A stretch of DNA of 24,496 nt from JBCBWG01 sp036804185 (GCA_050330095.1 JBHJOC010000021.1:1-24496), one strand, 5' to 3'. Shown: positions 6,862 to 15,416, counted from the first letter of the stretch. Made by a program: numbers and translations. Notes: generated from the letters alone by a model not told the origin.

Positions 6862-9474
6862 CTATTCAGGAGGCCTTGCGACCGCGGCTCCATCGTCGCG
6901 CGCCTGCCCGTCCGCCTCGCGCCGCGTTGCATAAGCACGGGCTGCTTCGGCAAACATCTCGAGCTTTTCGCGCACCCTCGCATTGAGTGTGCCGGGCGGG
7001 AAGCGGCCAGCGCTATCTGGCTTGCCCGCCTCGATGCCGGTGAGAAGCTCGATCCCTTCGTCAATCGTTGCAACGGCATAGACGTTGAACTTGCCGGTCT
7101 CGACGGCTTCGACGACATCGCTCCGCAGCATCAGGTGTTGGACGTTCGCTTTCGGGATCAGAACGCCCTGTTCGCCCGTCAGGCCCTTGGCAGAACAGAT
7201 GTCGAAGAAGCCTTCGATCTTTTCATTGACGCCACCGATCGCCTGAACCTCGCCATACTGGTTCACGGAGCCTGTGACGGCGAGGCCCTGCCGGATCGGG
7301 ACCCGGGAAAGCGCCGACAGTAATGCATAGAGTTCGGCTGAGGATGCACTGTCCCCCTCGACGCCGCCGTAGGATTGCTCGAACCCAAGCGTCGCGGCGA
7401 GCGCCAGCGGCATGTCCTCGGCGAATTTGCCGGACAGATAGCCCCAAAGGATCATCACCCCCTTCGTGTGCAGAGCGCCGCCGAGTTCCGCCTCGCGCTC
7501 GATATCGGTCAGCCGCCCGGAACCAAGGCGGACGCGCGCGGTGATGCGGTTCGGCCGCCCGAATGCGAATGCGCCGATCTGCAAAACGGCGAGCCCGTTG
7601 ATCTGGCCGACCTTCTCGCTCGTCGTGTCGATCATGACGATGTCGCGGCGGATCGTTTCGTGGGATCGGTCACGCACGCGGTCGACCCGCTCGATCGCCT
7701 CTGTGATCGCGCGCTCGACGCTCTCGCCGTCGATCAGATCGCGGCCCGCGCGCCGCGCCCAATAATCGGCTTCCCGGACGATGTCGGCGAGCCGCCCGAT
7801 CTGGACCGAGAGCTTGGTCTGATCGCCAGCAAGCCGCGCACCTTCCTCGATGAGCCTCGCAAGGCCCGTGGCCGAGACGTGCCGCAAGCCGTGATTGGCG
7901 ACGATCGCCGAGATCAGGCTGATGAAGCGCTGATCGTTCTCGCCGCTGCGGATGATCGTATCCTCGAAGTCGGCTTGGACCTGGAACAGGCGGTTGAAAT
8001 CCGGGTCGCCTGCTGCGAGCAGGTAGTAGAGCTCGCGCTCGCCGAACAGCACCACCTTCACATCGAGCGGGATGGGCTCCGGGTCGAGCGTTTGCGTCGA
8101 CATGTAGGTCAAGGCTTCGACGGGAGATTCGACCCTGATCTCGCGAGACTTGATCGCCCGTTTGAGCGCCTCCCATGCGAACGGCGAGAGCAGCACCTTG
8201 CGTGCATCGATCAGCAGGTATCCACCGTTGGCAGCGTGCAGGGCGCCTGGCTTCAACAGCAAGAAATCTGTCAGCAGCGTGCCCATCTGCGCAATGTGCT
8301 CGATCCGCCCGACGAGGTTGCCGTAGCTCGGGTTCAGTTCCTCGACCAAGGGAGGGCGACACGTCGCGGCGCCGTCGATGGCTGTGTGGGAAACCATGAC
8401 GTTCGCCAGATAGCGACGGAACCGAGGGTGGCGGACGGTGTCGATGGATTGCTTGACGGGCTGCTCTGCTTCTTCGCTATCGGGCAGGAAGATTGCGATG
8501 TTGGCCACCATGTCGGTTGCGACCGCGTCGAGATAGCCAGCAACGTTCTTGTCAGAGCCAAAGGTGGCCCGTACGTCTTCGAGCGCTGCGGTTACGGCCT
8601 CAGTCCCGATTTCGCGATTGAGTTCGGCGATCCGCGCCCGCCGCTCCTTATCGGACTTGGGCACGGTTTCGAGAATGCGAGCCAGTTCAGCCTGGAGCGT
8701 TTCGATCTTGCCTTCGATCGCCTTTCGCATTTCCTGTGGCAGCGTGTTGAAGACTTCAGGTTTGACGACCTTACCGTCATGCATGGGGGCCATGACGAGG
8801 CCCATCTGCGTGCGCATGATTGCGATATTTTGAGCCGCAGCCTTGGCATTGAGCGCTTCGAAGGCTTCCTCCTGGCCAGCGCGGAAACCGTCGTCGATCT
8901 CGCGACGGCGCGCACGGTACTCGTCGCTTTCGATCACCGCCGGCACCGTCTGGCGCAGTTCATCAACTGAACGGATCAATGCTTTGGCGAATGCATGGGC
9001 CTCGCCACAGGGCAGCGCGAGCGCGCGTGGCCGGTTTGGGTCCTCGAAGTTATTGACGTAGACCCAATCGCGGATTGGGCCGCCCGTTGTCGTCCTGTGT
9101 TCGAGATAGGATTTGACCGCCGTCGATTTGCCCGTCGCGGGCGGCCCGAGCACGAAGATATTAAAATCGTTGGCGTCCATGTCGGCACCGAATGCGATCG
9201 CCGAAAGCGCGCGCTCCTGGCCGATCGGACCGCGACAGGGCGCAACGTCGGCCGTCGATGTGACACCCAAGGTCTTGGGATCAATCCGGCGGCGCAATTG
9301 GTCGGCTGGCAGGGGTGGCGTGGGCTTGGCCGGCATATGGGAGGTTCGGATGGCGTCTGCCGACAACGACGTGTTCTGCTGCGCGCGGTCTGATTGACCG
9401 TCGGCCTTGGCGTTGCCGTCAGATCCGGCCGCCTCGGCGGGAGTCTTCGTTTTGCCATTGCGCTTGAAGAACAT
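6862..9474 (-). CDS. AAA+ Lon-related ATP-dependent protease (AAA_32 / LonH-YcbZ-like)
   Basis: This is a putative ATP-dependent serine protease in which an AAA+ unfoldase is fused to an S16 (Lon) peptidase domain. The 870-residue protein has a low-complexity N-terminus of about 50 residues, Walker A GPPATGKST (110-118), a long helical insertion in roughly 165-300, and an AAA+ core containing GGYLLIDARKVL and VKVVLFGERELYYLL. The C-terminal protease domain has the catalytic serine in GDSAS (S709) and lysine in GGVNEKIEG (K752). The Ser-Lys spacing of 43 equals that of E. coli Lon (S679/K722). It lacks the N-terminal LAN substrate domain of true Lon. AAGGA upstream supports the ATG at 9474. 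The family is widespread, but its substrates are poorly known. Confidence 0.9.
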   Translation of the reverse strand: MFFKRNGKTKTPAEAAGSDGNAKADGQSDRAQQNTSLSADAIRTSHMPAKPTPPLPADQLRRRIDPKTLGVTSTADVAPCRGPIGQERALSAIAFGADMDANDFNIFVLGPPATGKSTAVKSYLEHRTTTGGPIRDWVYVNNFEDPNRPRALALPCGEAHAFAKALIRSVDELRQTVPAVIESDEYRARRREIDDGFRAGQEEAFEALNAKAAAQNIAIMRTQMGLVMAPMHDGKVVKPEVFNTLPQEMRKAIEGKIETLQAELARILETVPKSDKERRARIAELNREIGTEAVTAALEDVRATFGSDKNVAGYLDAVATDMVANIAIFLPDSEEAEQPVKQSIDTVRHPRFRRYLANVMVSHTAIDGAATCRPPLVEELNPSYGNLVGRIEHIAQMGTLLTDFLLLKPGALHAANGGYLLIDARKVLLSPFAWEALKRAIKSREIRVESPVEALTYMSTQTLDPEPIPLDVKVVLFGERELYYLLAAGDPDFNRLFQVQADFEDTIIRSGENDQRFISLISAIVANHGLRHVSATGLARLIEEGARLAGDQTKLSVQIGRLADIVREADYWARRAGRDLIDGESVERAITEAIERVDRVRDRSHETIRRDIVMIDTTSEKVGQINGLAVLQIGAFAFGRPNRITARVRLGSGRLTDIEREAELGGALHTKGVMILWGYLSGKFAEDMPLALAATLGFEQSYGGVEGDSASSAELYALLSALSRVPIRQGLAVTGSVNQYGEVQAIGGVNEKIEGFFDICSAKGLTGEQGVLIPKANVQHLMLRSDVVEAVETGKFNVYAVATIDEGIELLTGIEAGKPDSAGRFPPGTLNARVREKLEMFAEAARAYATRREADGQARDDGAAVARPPE

Positions 9475-9579
9475 TCGCGGTCCTTATTGCTGCTGGATCG
9501 GGGCGCAGCGATCGCGCTCAGCTGCCATCCGGCGACCGGCTTCGAGTTTGGCGGCGCCACCCTGGAAGCGCGTGCGAAG

Positions 9580-9599
9580 CCTAACAGGGGAGTGTTAGG
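9580..9599. promoter_or_regulatory. Perfect 7-bp inverted repeat between divergent genes
   Basis: CCTAACA (9580-9586) and TGTTAGG (9593-9599) are perfect reverse complements around a 6-base G-rich spacer. The site is in the 195-base gap between the divergent Lon-like protease and mmcB, which makes an operator possible. It does not match the CIRCE consensus in arm spacing, and I cannot assign a regulator. The rest of this gap shows nothing else I can name. Confidence 0.3.
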
Positions 9600-9669
9600 T
9601 CAAGCGGAATGTTGGCGCCAGCTTTTGGCTCGCCCGAGACGTCCGATCACACCGCCTCATGGCAACCCG

Positions 9670-10215
9670 ATGACAGACGATGATCAAGACGATTGGAAGC
9701 ACGCACAGCAGGCCCGCAACGGGTTGCTCGATGCCGTGCGCGGTGTAGATCCGACGATCGACGGTCGCCAGTCCGAGGCGGCGCTCGAAATTGCCCGAGG
9801 CGTAATGCGCTTGCTCGGCACCATGGGCGAAGCTTGCATCACCGAACTTGTGCTCCCGAACGGGCGTCGTGCGGATGTTGTCTCGCTTTCGGCCAACGGC
9901 ATTGTCCGCATGATCGAGGTGAAGTCCTGTCTCGAGGACTTTCGGGCCGACACTAAGTGGCCGGACTATTTTGCCTATTGCGACGACTTCTACTTCGCGG
10001 TCGGGCCGCAGTTTCCGAGCGATGTCCTTCCGCCGTCCGTGGGCTTGATCATTGGCGATCGCTATGGGGCCGATCTCATTCGCTCAGCACCGCACGAGCG
10101 GATGGCCGCGGCTCGTCGCAAGACCATGCACCTCGCGTTCGCGCGTGCAGCTGCCGCGCGGCTGACCCGGCTGACCGACCCTGATGCGGCGATGTCGGCC
10201 CAAATGCGGCCCTGA
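9670..10215 (+). CDS. mmcB: MmcB family DNA repair protein (DUF1052, PD-(D/E)XK-like)
   Basis: MmcB proteins are alphaproteobacterial DNA-repair factors, described in Caulobacter as linked to mitomycin C resistance and predicted to be nucleases. The 181-residue product keeps a nuclease-like core: RRADVVSL (with D69), then a strand ending MIEVKSCLEDF (E83, K85), which fits the D...ExK pattern of PD-(D/E)XK enzymes. KWPDYFAYCDDFYFAVG is also characteristic. I chose the ATG at 9670 because the frame further upstream has no family-like sequence; no strong ribosome-binding site is visible. It is divergent from the Lon-like protease and followed by a small membrane protein gene 182 bases downstream on the same strand. 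DNA-damage (LexA) control is plausible, but I did not find a clear LexA box. Confidence 0.88.
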   Translation: MTDDDQDDWKHAQQARNGLLDAVRGVDPTIDGRQSEAALEIARGVMRLLGTMGEACITELVLPNGRRADVVSLSANGIVRMIEVKSCLEDFRADTKWPDYFAYCDDFYFAVGPQFPSDVLPPSVGLIIGDRYGADLIRSAPHERMAAARRKTMHLAFARAAAARLTRLTDPDAAMSAQMRP

Positions 10216-10397
10216 ACGCGCCGCCTATGAGCGGCGAGAGTGATCAGGCTGCCGCGCGTCCGGTGGCTGTTTCGCTGCGTATCGGCCCACGTTACAAGCA
10301 ACAGAGTGCTGGCTGCCCGGTTGCGTGTCATGCTCAGGGCAGGCTTCAGAAGCCCAAGCCAGGCCCAGGCCCGGTAGCTATTCGTGAGGCTGATGCG

Positions 10398-10724
10398 ATG
10401 TCGACGATCTTGTCCTATCTCAAACTTGTCGTCATGATCGTTGCCGTCCTTTCAGGCATGACCGAGGCGCCGGTCTGGCTGCTTGCCGTGATTACGCTTG
10501 CCTATGCCGGGGCGAGCTACATGTATCTCGAAGCTGAGTTTCCAGCTGTCAGCGCACATATCGCCAAGACTGCCGCAACACCTGAGGATGCGCGGCGTCT
10601 GACAGGTTTCTATGCACCCATGTTGACGCGAGAACTGGCGCTTGCGGCCGTCAAGTGCGGGCTTGGTTATGTTGCGGGGTTCTGGCTGACCCAGTTCTTT
10701 GCAGCGCCGCCGATGTCGACCTGA
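10398..10724 (+). CDS. Small membrane protein of unknown function (108 aa)
   Basis: I do not recognise the family. The protein is short and hydrophobic, with a first membrane segment at about residues 7-35 (LKLVVMIVAVLSG... APVWLLAVITLAYAGA, perhaps a hairpin of two helices) and a last one near 80-100 (ELALAAVKCGLGYVAGFWL). A more polar stretch with several Glu, Asp and Arg residues lies between them. The ATG at 10398 is favoured because GAGG (386-389 within 10386-10389) is well spaced before it; the same frame is open upstream to 10227, but that part is polar and unlike coding sequence. It follows mmcB on the same strand and ends 8 bases before the convergent comF gene. Confidence 0.65.
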   Translation: MSTILSYLKLVVMIVAVLSGMTEAPVWLLAVITLAYAGASYMYLEAEFPAVSAHIAKTAATPEDARRLTGFYAPMLTRELALAAVKCGLGYVAGFWLTQFFAAPPMST

Positions 10725-10732
10725 GTGCGCCT

Positions 10733-11599
10733 TCACAAGAGGTCGAGCGCTGATGTGTCGGTGTCGCCGATCGAAAGCGTCACGGCGAGCACGTCGACAC
10801 GCCTGACGCCCGCTGCTCGGAGCGCCCTGGCACAGGCCGAAACGGTCGCACCTGTTGTGATCACGTCGTCGATCAGAAGGACCGATTGGCCCTTGATGCG
10901 GGACCGCAGGTGCTTGGCAACAGCCACCGAGCCACGTGGCGCATTGCGCCGCGCCGCCCCGCTCAGCTCAACTTGGCGGGGTGTGCTGCGCACCCGCTTC
11001 AAGAGTGCGTACCAGACAGGTAATCGCGTGCGCCGGCCGAGCTCGCCAGCGAGCAGTGCAGATTGGTTGAAGTGTCGCTGGACGAGGCGGAGGGTCGGCA
11101 TGGGGACCGGAGCAATCACGTCGGCTTCGGCGATCAGGTCTCGGCCGGCCTGCTCCATCAGGCGCCCGAGAAGCCGGCGCGCGTCCTGCCGGTCGCGATA
11201 CTTGAAGTCGAGCACCAGCGTGCGCAATGCCCCTTGGTGAAGCCCGACTGCACGGGCGTGGTCATAGTCCGGCGGGTCGGCCAGCGCGGCGGCTGAGACG
11301 ACGGGGCCATCGACTTGGAAAGGAAGCGGACGGCCGGTCCGGTCGCAGAGCGGGGCGACGATGAAACGCACGCTCGACCAGCACGGGGCGCATAACGCAT
11401 CGGGCTCGGCGAGGGGCGTGCGGCACGCAGGGCAGGCGGCTGGAACGATCAGACGTTGTAGGGGTCGCGCTGCGACGCGGGCGAGCCGAGCGAGGTTTGC
11501 CGCGAGCCGTGGCCGCGGCGGACGCTGTCCGGCGGTGTCCGGCAATCCGGGCGCGGCATGTTCGACGTTTGATCCGGTTACGACGACCTCGGCTGACAT
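10733..11599 (-). CDS. ComF family protein (phosphoribosyltransferase-like)
   Basis: ComF/GntX proteins combine an N-terminal zinc finger with a phosphoribosyltransferase-type domain. In naturally competent bacteria ComF helps move incoming DNA through the inner membrane region; in alphaproteobacteria the role is mostly untested. The 288-residue protein has the zinc finger C56-x2-C59 and C70-x2-C73, followed by the family sequence LVLDFKYRDRQ and the PRPP-binding loop VLLIDDVITTGATVS (from about residue 240). The frame is open further upstream to 11857, but ATG 11599, preceded by GAGGGCGGG, fits the family better. It is divergent from the methyltransferase gene (197-base gap). Confidence 0.9.
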   Translation of the reverse strand: MSAEVVVTGSNVEHAAPGLPDTAGQRPPRPRLAANLARLARVAARPLQRLIVPAACPACRTPLAEPDALCAPCWSSVRFIVAPLCDRTGRPLPFQVDGPVVSAAALADPPDYDHARAVGLHQGALRTLVLDFKYRDRQDARRLLGRLMEQAGRDLIAEADVIAPVPMPTLRLVQRHFNQSALLAGELGRRTRLPVWYALLKRVRSTPRQVELSGAARRNAPRGSVAVAKHLRSRIKGQSVLLIDDVITTGATVSACARALRAAGVRRVDVLAVTLSIGDTDTSALDLL

Positions 11600-11796
11600 C
11601 CCGCCCTCGTTGCCGGCAAACGATTGCTCCGCCGCAGCAGGCAACGCCGATCGTGCAGTCCGCGATCTTGCAATCGGTTGGCCTGACCCGAGCCGAAGGA
11701 GGCGACGCAATCGCGATCGTCGACGGGTGCCCGCCACATTACTATTCTGGTCGACGGCACTATGGCGGGCAAGCACGAGTTGATAAGGAGATGAGC

Positions 11797-12693
11797 GTGA
11801 GCATTCCCCGCATCTTCGATCGTGCGCTGCATCGCGCCCGTCGAGCGCGCGCGGCACGGATGGCCCTGCCAGGTGCCGGATTTCTGTTGGATCGCGCCCT
11901 CGACGACATTTGCGAGCGGCTGGCTTTCGTTTTGCGTGACTTTCACCACGTGCTGCTCATTGGCGGGCATGATGGAAGTCCGCTGACCCGCCTGCAGGCA
12001 TGTTTGCCGGATGCGAAGATCTCGGTCATCGAGAGCACACCCGTGTCGCAGGCTCGGTTCGCGGGCAGCTTGATCCCGGGCAGTGAAGAGGCGCTCGGCG
12101 TTGCAGCAGGGAGCTACGATTGCGTTGTGGCGCCGCTGTCGCTATCGACGATCGACGACTTGCCCGGCGTGCTGCGTCAGGTCTGCCTCGCGTTGAAGCC
12201 TGATGGCTTGTTTCTGGGTGCACTCGCAGGTGGGCGCACGCTCTTGGAACTGGCCGAAGCGTTCGCCATTGCCGAGAGCGAAGTGCGAGGGGGGGCATCC
12301 CTTCGGGTTGCTCCCCGCATCGATGTCCGCGATCTTGGCGCACTGCTGCAGCGGGCCGGCTTCGCGCTGCCCGTCGTCGACAGCGATTGCGTTACCGTCA
12401 CCTACGCGTCCCCAATCGACCTCATGCGCGAGCTGCGCGCGATGGGGGCCACCAACATCCTGGTCGAGCGTTCGCGCGTGCCCTTGACGCGGGCTGTTCT
12501 TGCCCGGGTCTGTGAGGTCTACATCGACCGGTTTGCACGCGCTGATGGCCGGATCCCGGCGACGCTCGAACTCTTGACGATGACCGCCTGGGCTCCGCAC
12601 CCGGATCAGCAGAAGCCGCTGAAACCCGGCTCAGCGTCGCACCGGCTGGCCGATGCGCTTGGCACCGTGGAGACCAAGCTGGAGCGCGACTGA
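11797..12693 (+). CDS. SAM-dependent methyltransferase, NDUFAF5/BioC-like
   Basis: This is a class I SAM-binding protein related to BioC and to mitochondrial NDUFAF5, which modifies an arginine in respiratory complex I. In alphaproteobacteria it is usually annotated as a methyltransferase-domain protein. It has motif I HVLLIGGHDGSP, an acidic residue after the next strand (SVIES), LSLSTIDDLPGVLRQ (motif IV area) and LKPDGLFLGALAGGRTL, the hallmark stretch of this subfamily. AAGGAG (11785-11790) abuts an in-frame ATG at 11791 and is 6 bases from a GTG at 11797; the GTG therefore has the correct spacing and is chosen, giving 298 residues starting MSIPRIFDR. It is divergent from comF, a pairing that recurs in the lineage. 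Confidence 0.87.
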   Translation: MSIPRIFDRALHRARRARAARMALPGAGFLLDRALDDICERLAFVLRDFHHVLLIGGHDGSPLTRLQACLPDAKISVIESTPVSQARFAGSLIPGSEEALGVAAGSYDCVVAPLSLSTIDDLPGVLRQVCLALKPDGLFLGALAGGRTLLELAEAFAIAESEVRGGASLRVAPRIDVRDLGALLQRAGFALPVVDSDCVTVTYASPIDLMRELRAMGATNILVERSRVPLTRAVLARVCEVYIDRFARADGRIPATLELLTMTAWAPHPDQQKPLKPGSASHRLADALGTVETKLERD

Positions 12694-12724
12694 GCGATGT
12701 CATGGTCTGCAGGATGCTCGCCGA

Positions 12725-13129
12725 TCATCCCTGCTTGACGGCACATGCCGCGCACGACCCGGCGATCTCGACAGAGATGCGTTCGGGGACGAAGCGCTGA
12801 CCCTCTGCGAGTGCCATCAGCAATTGGCGCACCTGCCGCGCTGGGACTTCGGCGGTCTTGCGGCAGTGTGAGCAGATGAGGAAGACGGCCGGCGTATGGT
12901 GATGCCCGTGACCGCAGCAGACAAAGGCATTCAATTGTTCGATCCGGTGCACGAGTCCGCGCTGCTGAAGGCCCTCGAGCGCGCGATAAACGGTCAGGGG
13001 TGCGCGGACGCCCGCCTCGCGAACGCTCTGAGCATTAAGGATCTGATACGCCGTCATCGGTGTCTCGGCCGCCTCGAGCGCACCGAGTACGATCGCTTGG
13101 TTCGGCGTCAGTTTGCGCGCTGCGGCCAT
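12725..13129 (-). CDS. zur: Fur-family transcriptional regulator, Zur-like
   Basis: This is a metal-sensing repressor of the Fur superfamily, most likely Zur (zinc uptake regulator). The 134-residue product has a winged-helix domain (KLTPNQAIVLGALEAAETP through TVYRALEGLQQRGLVHR) and a dimerisation domain. The metal-binding signature is CCGHGHHHTPAVFLICSHC, with CxxC at ICSHC and a second CxxC near the C-terminus (CAAC) forming the structural zinc site. The dense Cys/His pattern and HHHTPAVFLIC resemble Zur rather than ferric Fur or Irr. I cannot see an obvious Zur box in the upstream 170 bases, and no znuABC genes are in the window. It lies downstream of the iron-type permease on the same strand; co-transcription is possible but the gap is large. 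Confidence 0.85.
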   Translation of the reverse strand: MAAARKLTPNQAIVLGALEAAETPMTAYQILNAQSVREAGVRAPLTVYRALEGLQQRGLVHRIEQLNAFVCCGHGHHHTPAVFLICSHCRKTAEVPARQVRQLLMALAEGQRFVPERISVEIAGSCAACAVKQG

Positions 13130-13299
13130 GGTCGCTGCATCCGAGTGTTGCGAGAGCGGCGCGGCCCCGTTCGCATGGGCAAGCCGTCCTGCTAGAAATA
13201 GGCCGAGTTGGCACGAAGGCCAAGCGGGCAGGTCCCGCGCTCTAAAGGAAGCGTGCCCATCGTCTCGCGGCCCGCCGACCGCAGCGCTCCATCGAACCG

Positions 13300-15033
13300 T
13301 CAGGCCTGCGCGTGCGGCTTCGGCTCGAACTCGTGCAGAGGAACCGGGGCCTCGACCACACGCGCCACAGTGCGCCCGGATCGTGTGCTCGCAATGCGTC
13401 GCGAGATGATGATCACAGGGATCAGCCCGATCGCAACCAGCGCGACGGCCGGAGTTGCTGCTTGCTCCAGGCGTTCATCGGCTGCGAGCCGATAGGCCTG
13501 AACAGCGAGCGTATCGTAGTTGAATGGGCTCAAGATCAGCGTGGCCGGCAGTTCCTTCATGACGTCGACGAACACCATCAGACCGGCAGCCAACAGCCCA
13601 CTGCGCAACAATGGCAGATGGATGCGCCGCAGCGTTCCGAATTCACTTTCGCCGAGCGTGCGTGCTGCCGCGTCCATCGAGGGTGAGATCCGCGCGAGGC
13701 CAGCTTCGACGCCGTCGAGGGCGACCGCCATGAAGCGCACCAGATAGGCGAAGACGAGCGCTGCAATCGTCCCTGAGAGCATCAGTCCGGTCGAGATCGA
13801 GAACGTCGACCGCATGGCAGCGTCGATTGTGTTGTCGAGAGCTGCAAAGGGCACGATGACTGCGATGGCGATGATCGACCCTGGGATCGCATAGCCGAGA
13901 TTGGCGAGCCGGTTGGCGGCGGTGGACAGCGGACTAGGCCGCAAGCGCGCCGCGTAGGCAAGGATCAGCGCGAGGCCGACAGCCAGGACAGCTGCCGTTC
14001 CAGCCAAGGTCACGGAATTCGAAATCAGTCCGATATAGCGCGGTGACAGAAGGTTGTGCCCATCGCTCCACGCCATGGCGAACAGCACAGCGACCGGGAA
14101 GATGAAGCCGAACAGCACCGGGAGGGAACAGACGGCCATTGCGCCAACGGCCCGCCAACCTTCGAGCCGATATCCTTCAAGCGCCCGGGTTCGACGGCTG
14201 TTGCTCGTCCGAGCTCGACCGCGCGACATGCGTTCAAGCAGGACGACGGTCATGACGACAGCGAGCAGGCTCAGAGAGAGCTGGGCCGCGGCTGCGACAT
14301 CGTCCATCGATAGCCAGGCGCGATAGATGCCGGTCGTGAAGGTTGCGACGCCGAAGTGCGCGACGGTGCCGAAGTCCGCAAGTGTCTCCATTACGGCAAG
14401 CGTCACCCCAGCGACGATCGCTGGGCGGGCGAGGGGCAGGGAAACCTGCCGGAACGTCTGGTAGGGGGAACGCCCCAGCGTGCGGGCGACTTCGATGTAG
14501 CAAGAAGATTGTTCCAGGAATGCCGTTCGCGCGAGCAGATAGACGTACGGGTAGAGCACGAGAATGAACATTGTAATCGCGCCACCTAGAGATCGGACCT
14601 CCGGGAACCAGTAGTCCCTCGGCCCCAGTCCGGTGATGGACCGCAAACTGGATTGAACGAGCCCTGGATGCGAGAGGAGATCAGTGTAGGCGTAGGCCAT
14701 GATGTAGGCGGGGATCGCAAGCGGCATGATGAGCGCCCACTCGAGGATCCGGCGACCTGGAAACTCGCACATGGCAATGAGCCACGCCGTCGCCGTACCA
14801 AGGACCGCGGCCCCGATCGCGACGCCGATGACGAGGCCGGACGTGTTGAACAACAGCTCCGGCATCACCGTACGGCTGAGATGGGCGATGGTGCCATTGT
14901 CCCGCGCAATCGCCATGACGACCAGGGCAACCAGTGGCAGCAACAGGGTCACTGCGATTGCAAACGCCATCGGGCTCAGCCAGTTGCCCGGCAGGCGAAC
15001 CGAAGGCTCGCTGGCGCGATCGGTGGGAGTCAT
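13300..15033 (-). CDS. Iron(III)-type ABC transporter permease, two-domain (FbpB/SfuB-like)
   Basis: This is the inner-membrane component of a ferric-iron (or related) ABC importer in which two binding-protein-dependent permease domains are fused. The 577-residue protein from ATG 15033 has about twelve hydrophobic segments. Each half carries an EAA-type loop for contact with the ATPase: EVARTLGRSPYQTFRQVSLP in the first and DAAARTLGESEFGTLRRIHL in the second. The frame is open to an ATG at 15120, but the extension is polar and Pro/Arg-rich, and AAGAG is well placed before 15033. Neither the periplasmic binding protein nor the ATPase is adjacent, so the permease is an orphan here. ThiP-type thiamine permeases look similar; FbpB is favoured by the overall sequence. 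Confidence 0.88.
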   Translation of the reverse strand: MTPTDRASEPSVRLPGNWLSPMAFAIAVTLLLPLVALVVMAIARDNGTIAHLSRTVMPELLFNTSGLVIGVAIGAAVLGTATAWLIAMCEFPGRRILEWALIMPLAIPAYIMAYAYTDLLSHPGLVQSSLRSITGLGPRDYWFPEVRSLGGAITMFILVLYPYVYLLARTAFLEQSSCYIEVARTLGRSPYQTFRQVSLPLARPAIVAGVTLAVMETLADFGTVAHFGVATFTTGIYRAWLSMDDVAAAAQLSLSLLAVVMTVVLLERMSRGRARTSNSRRTRALEGYRLEGWRAVGAMAVCSLPVLFGFIFPVAVLFAMAWSDGHNLLSPRYIGLISNSVTLAGTAAVLAVGLALILAYAARLRPSPLSTAANRLANLGYAIPGSIIAIAVIVPFAALDNTIDAAMRSTFSISTGLMLSGTIAALVFAYLVRFMAVALDGVEAGLARISPSMDAAARTLGESEFGTLRRIHLPLLRSGLLAAGLMVFVDVMKELPATLILSPFNYDTLAVQAYRLAADERLEQAATPAVALVAIGLIPVIIISRRIASTRSGRTVARVVEAPVPLHEFEPKPHAQA

Positions 15034-15170
15034 CAGCGCTCTTGGGCCTCGACGGATGCGATCGGTAGGGTTGAGTGGGGCGCCAACGCCTGCTCTGGTT
15101 GGCGGCGACGGTCCGGCCAAGCGGGTCGAAGTGCCAGCCGCTGTCGACAGCTACGATTCGAGACTTGATC

Positions 15171-15187
15171 CGTCAACAATCTTGACG
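15171..15187. promoter_or_regulatory. 17-bp palindrome, possible operator
   Basis: CGTCAA (15171-15176) and TTGACG (15182-15187) are perfect reverse complements with a 5-base spacer. The right half overlaps a possible -35 box (CTTGAC, 15181-15186) oriented toward ileS. It is located between divergent genes and so could be an operator for either. The regulator is not identifiable from the sequence. Confidence 0.35.
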
Positions 15188-15274
15188 CGGGCGACTTCTG
15201 CGGACCTGTTTGCGATGGCCCATGCAGATTGCTACAAGCCGCCACCGCATCGGGCCTCTCGTGGTCTGCGTGCC

Positions 15275-15311
15275 GGGCTTGGCAGCCTGCTGCTCGACCC
15301 TTACCAAGCCC
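15275..15311 (+). promoter_or_regulatory. Stem-loop in the presumed ileS leader
   Basis: GGGCTTGG (15275-15282) and CCAAGCCC (15304-15311) are perfect reverse complements, enclosing a 21-base loop. The stem lies about 130 bases upstream of the ileS start and just before the tandem repeats. Without a T-tract it does not look like a terminator. It may be part of a cis-acting leader RNA, though T-box leaders of ileS are a Gram-positive feature and I do not see T-box motifs. Confidence 0.35.
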
Positions 15312-15318
15312 AACCGAG

Positions 15319-15416
15319 TGGCCCGCTCAACCGATGATGCCTCAACAAGCGGTGCCCTGTGGCCCGCTCAACCGATGATGCCTCAACAGGCGGTGCCCTG
15401 TGGCCCGCTCAACCGA
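15319..15416 (+). repeat. 41-bp tandem repeat, 2.4 copies, upstream of ileS
   Basis: Copies lie at 15319-15359 and 15360-15400, differing at one base (CAACAAGCGG versus CAACAGGCGG), plus a partial third copy of 16 bases at 15401-15416. Each unit begins TGGCCCGCTCAACCGATGAT and ends GGTGCCCTG. The period is not a multiple of three, so the repeat is not built for coding. Each full unit contains ATGCCTCAAC, which resembles the ileS start ATGTCTCAAC, so the repeat may derive from duplication around the ileS 5' region. Confidence 0.9.

Noticed and set aside
7375..8970. 531-residue plus-strand open frame inside the Lon-like protease gene
   Set aside because: Antisense to a protein with Walker A and a Ser-Lys dyad; the translation is low in hydrophobic structure and matches nothing I know.
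9580..9599. CIRCE element upstream of the Lon-like protease
   Set aside because: The right half resembles GAGTGCTAA, but the left half and the 9-base spacing of CIRCE are missing.
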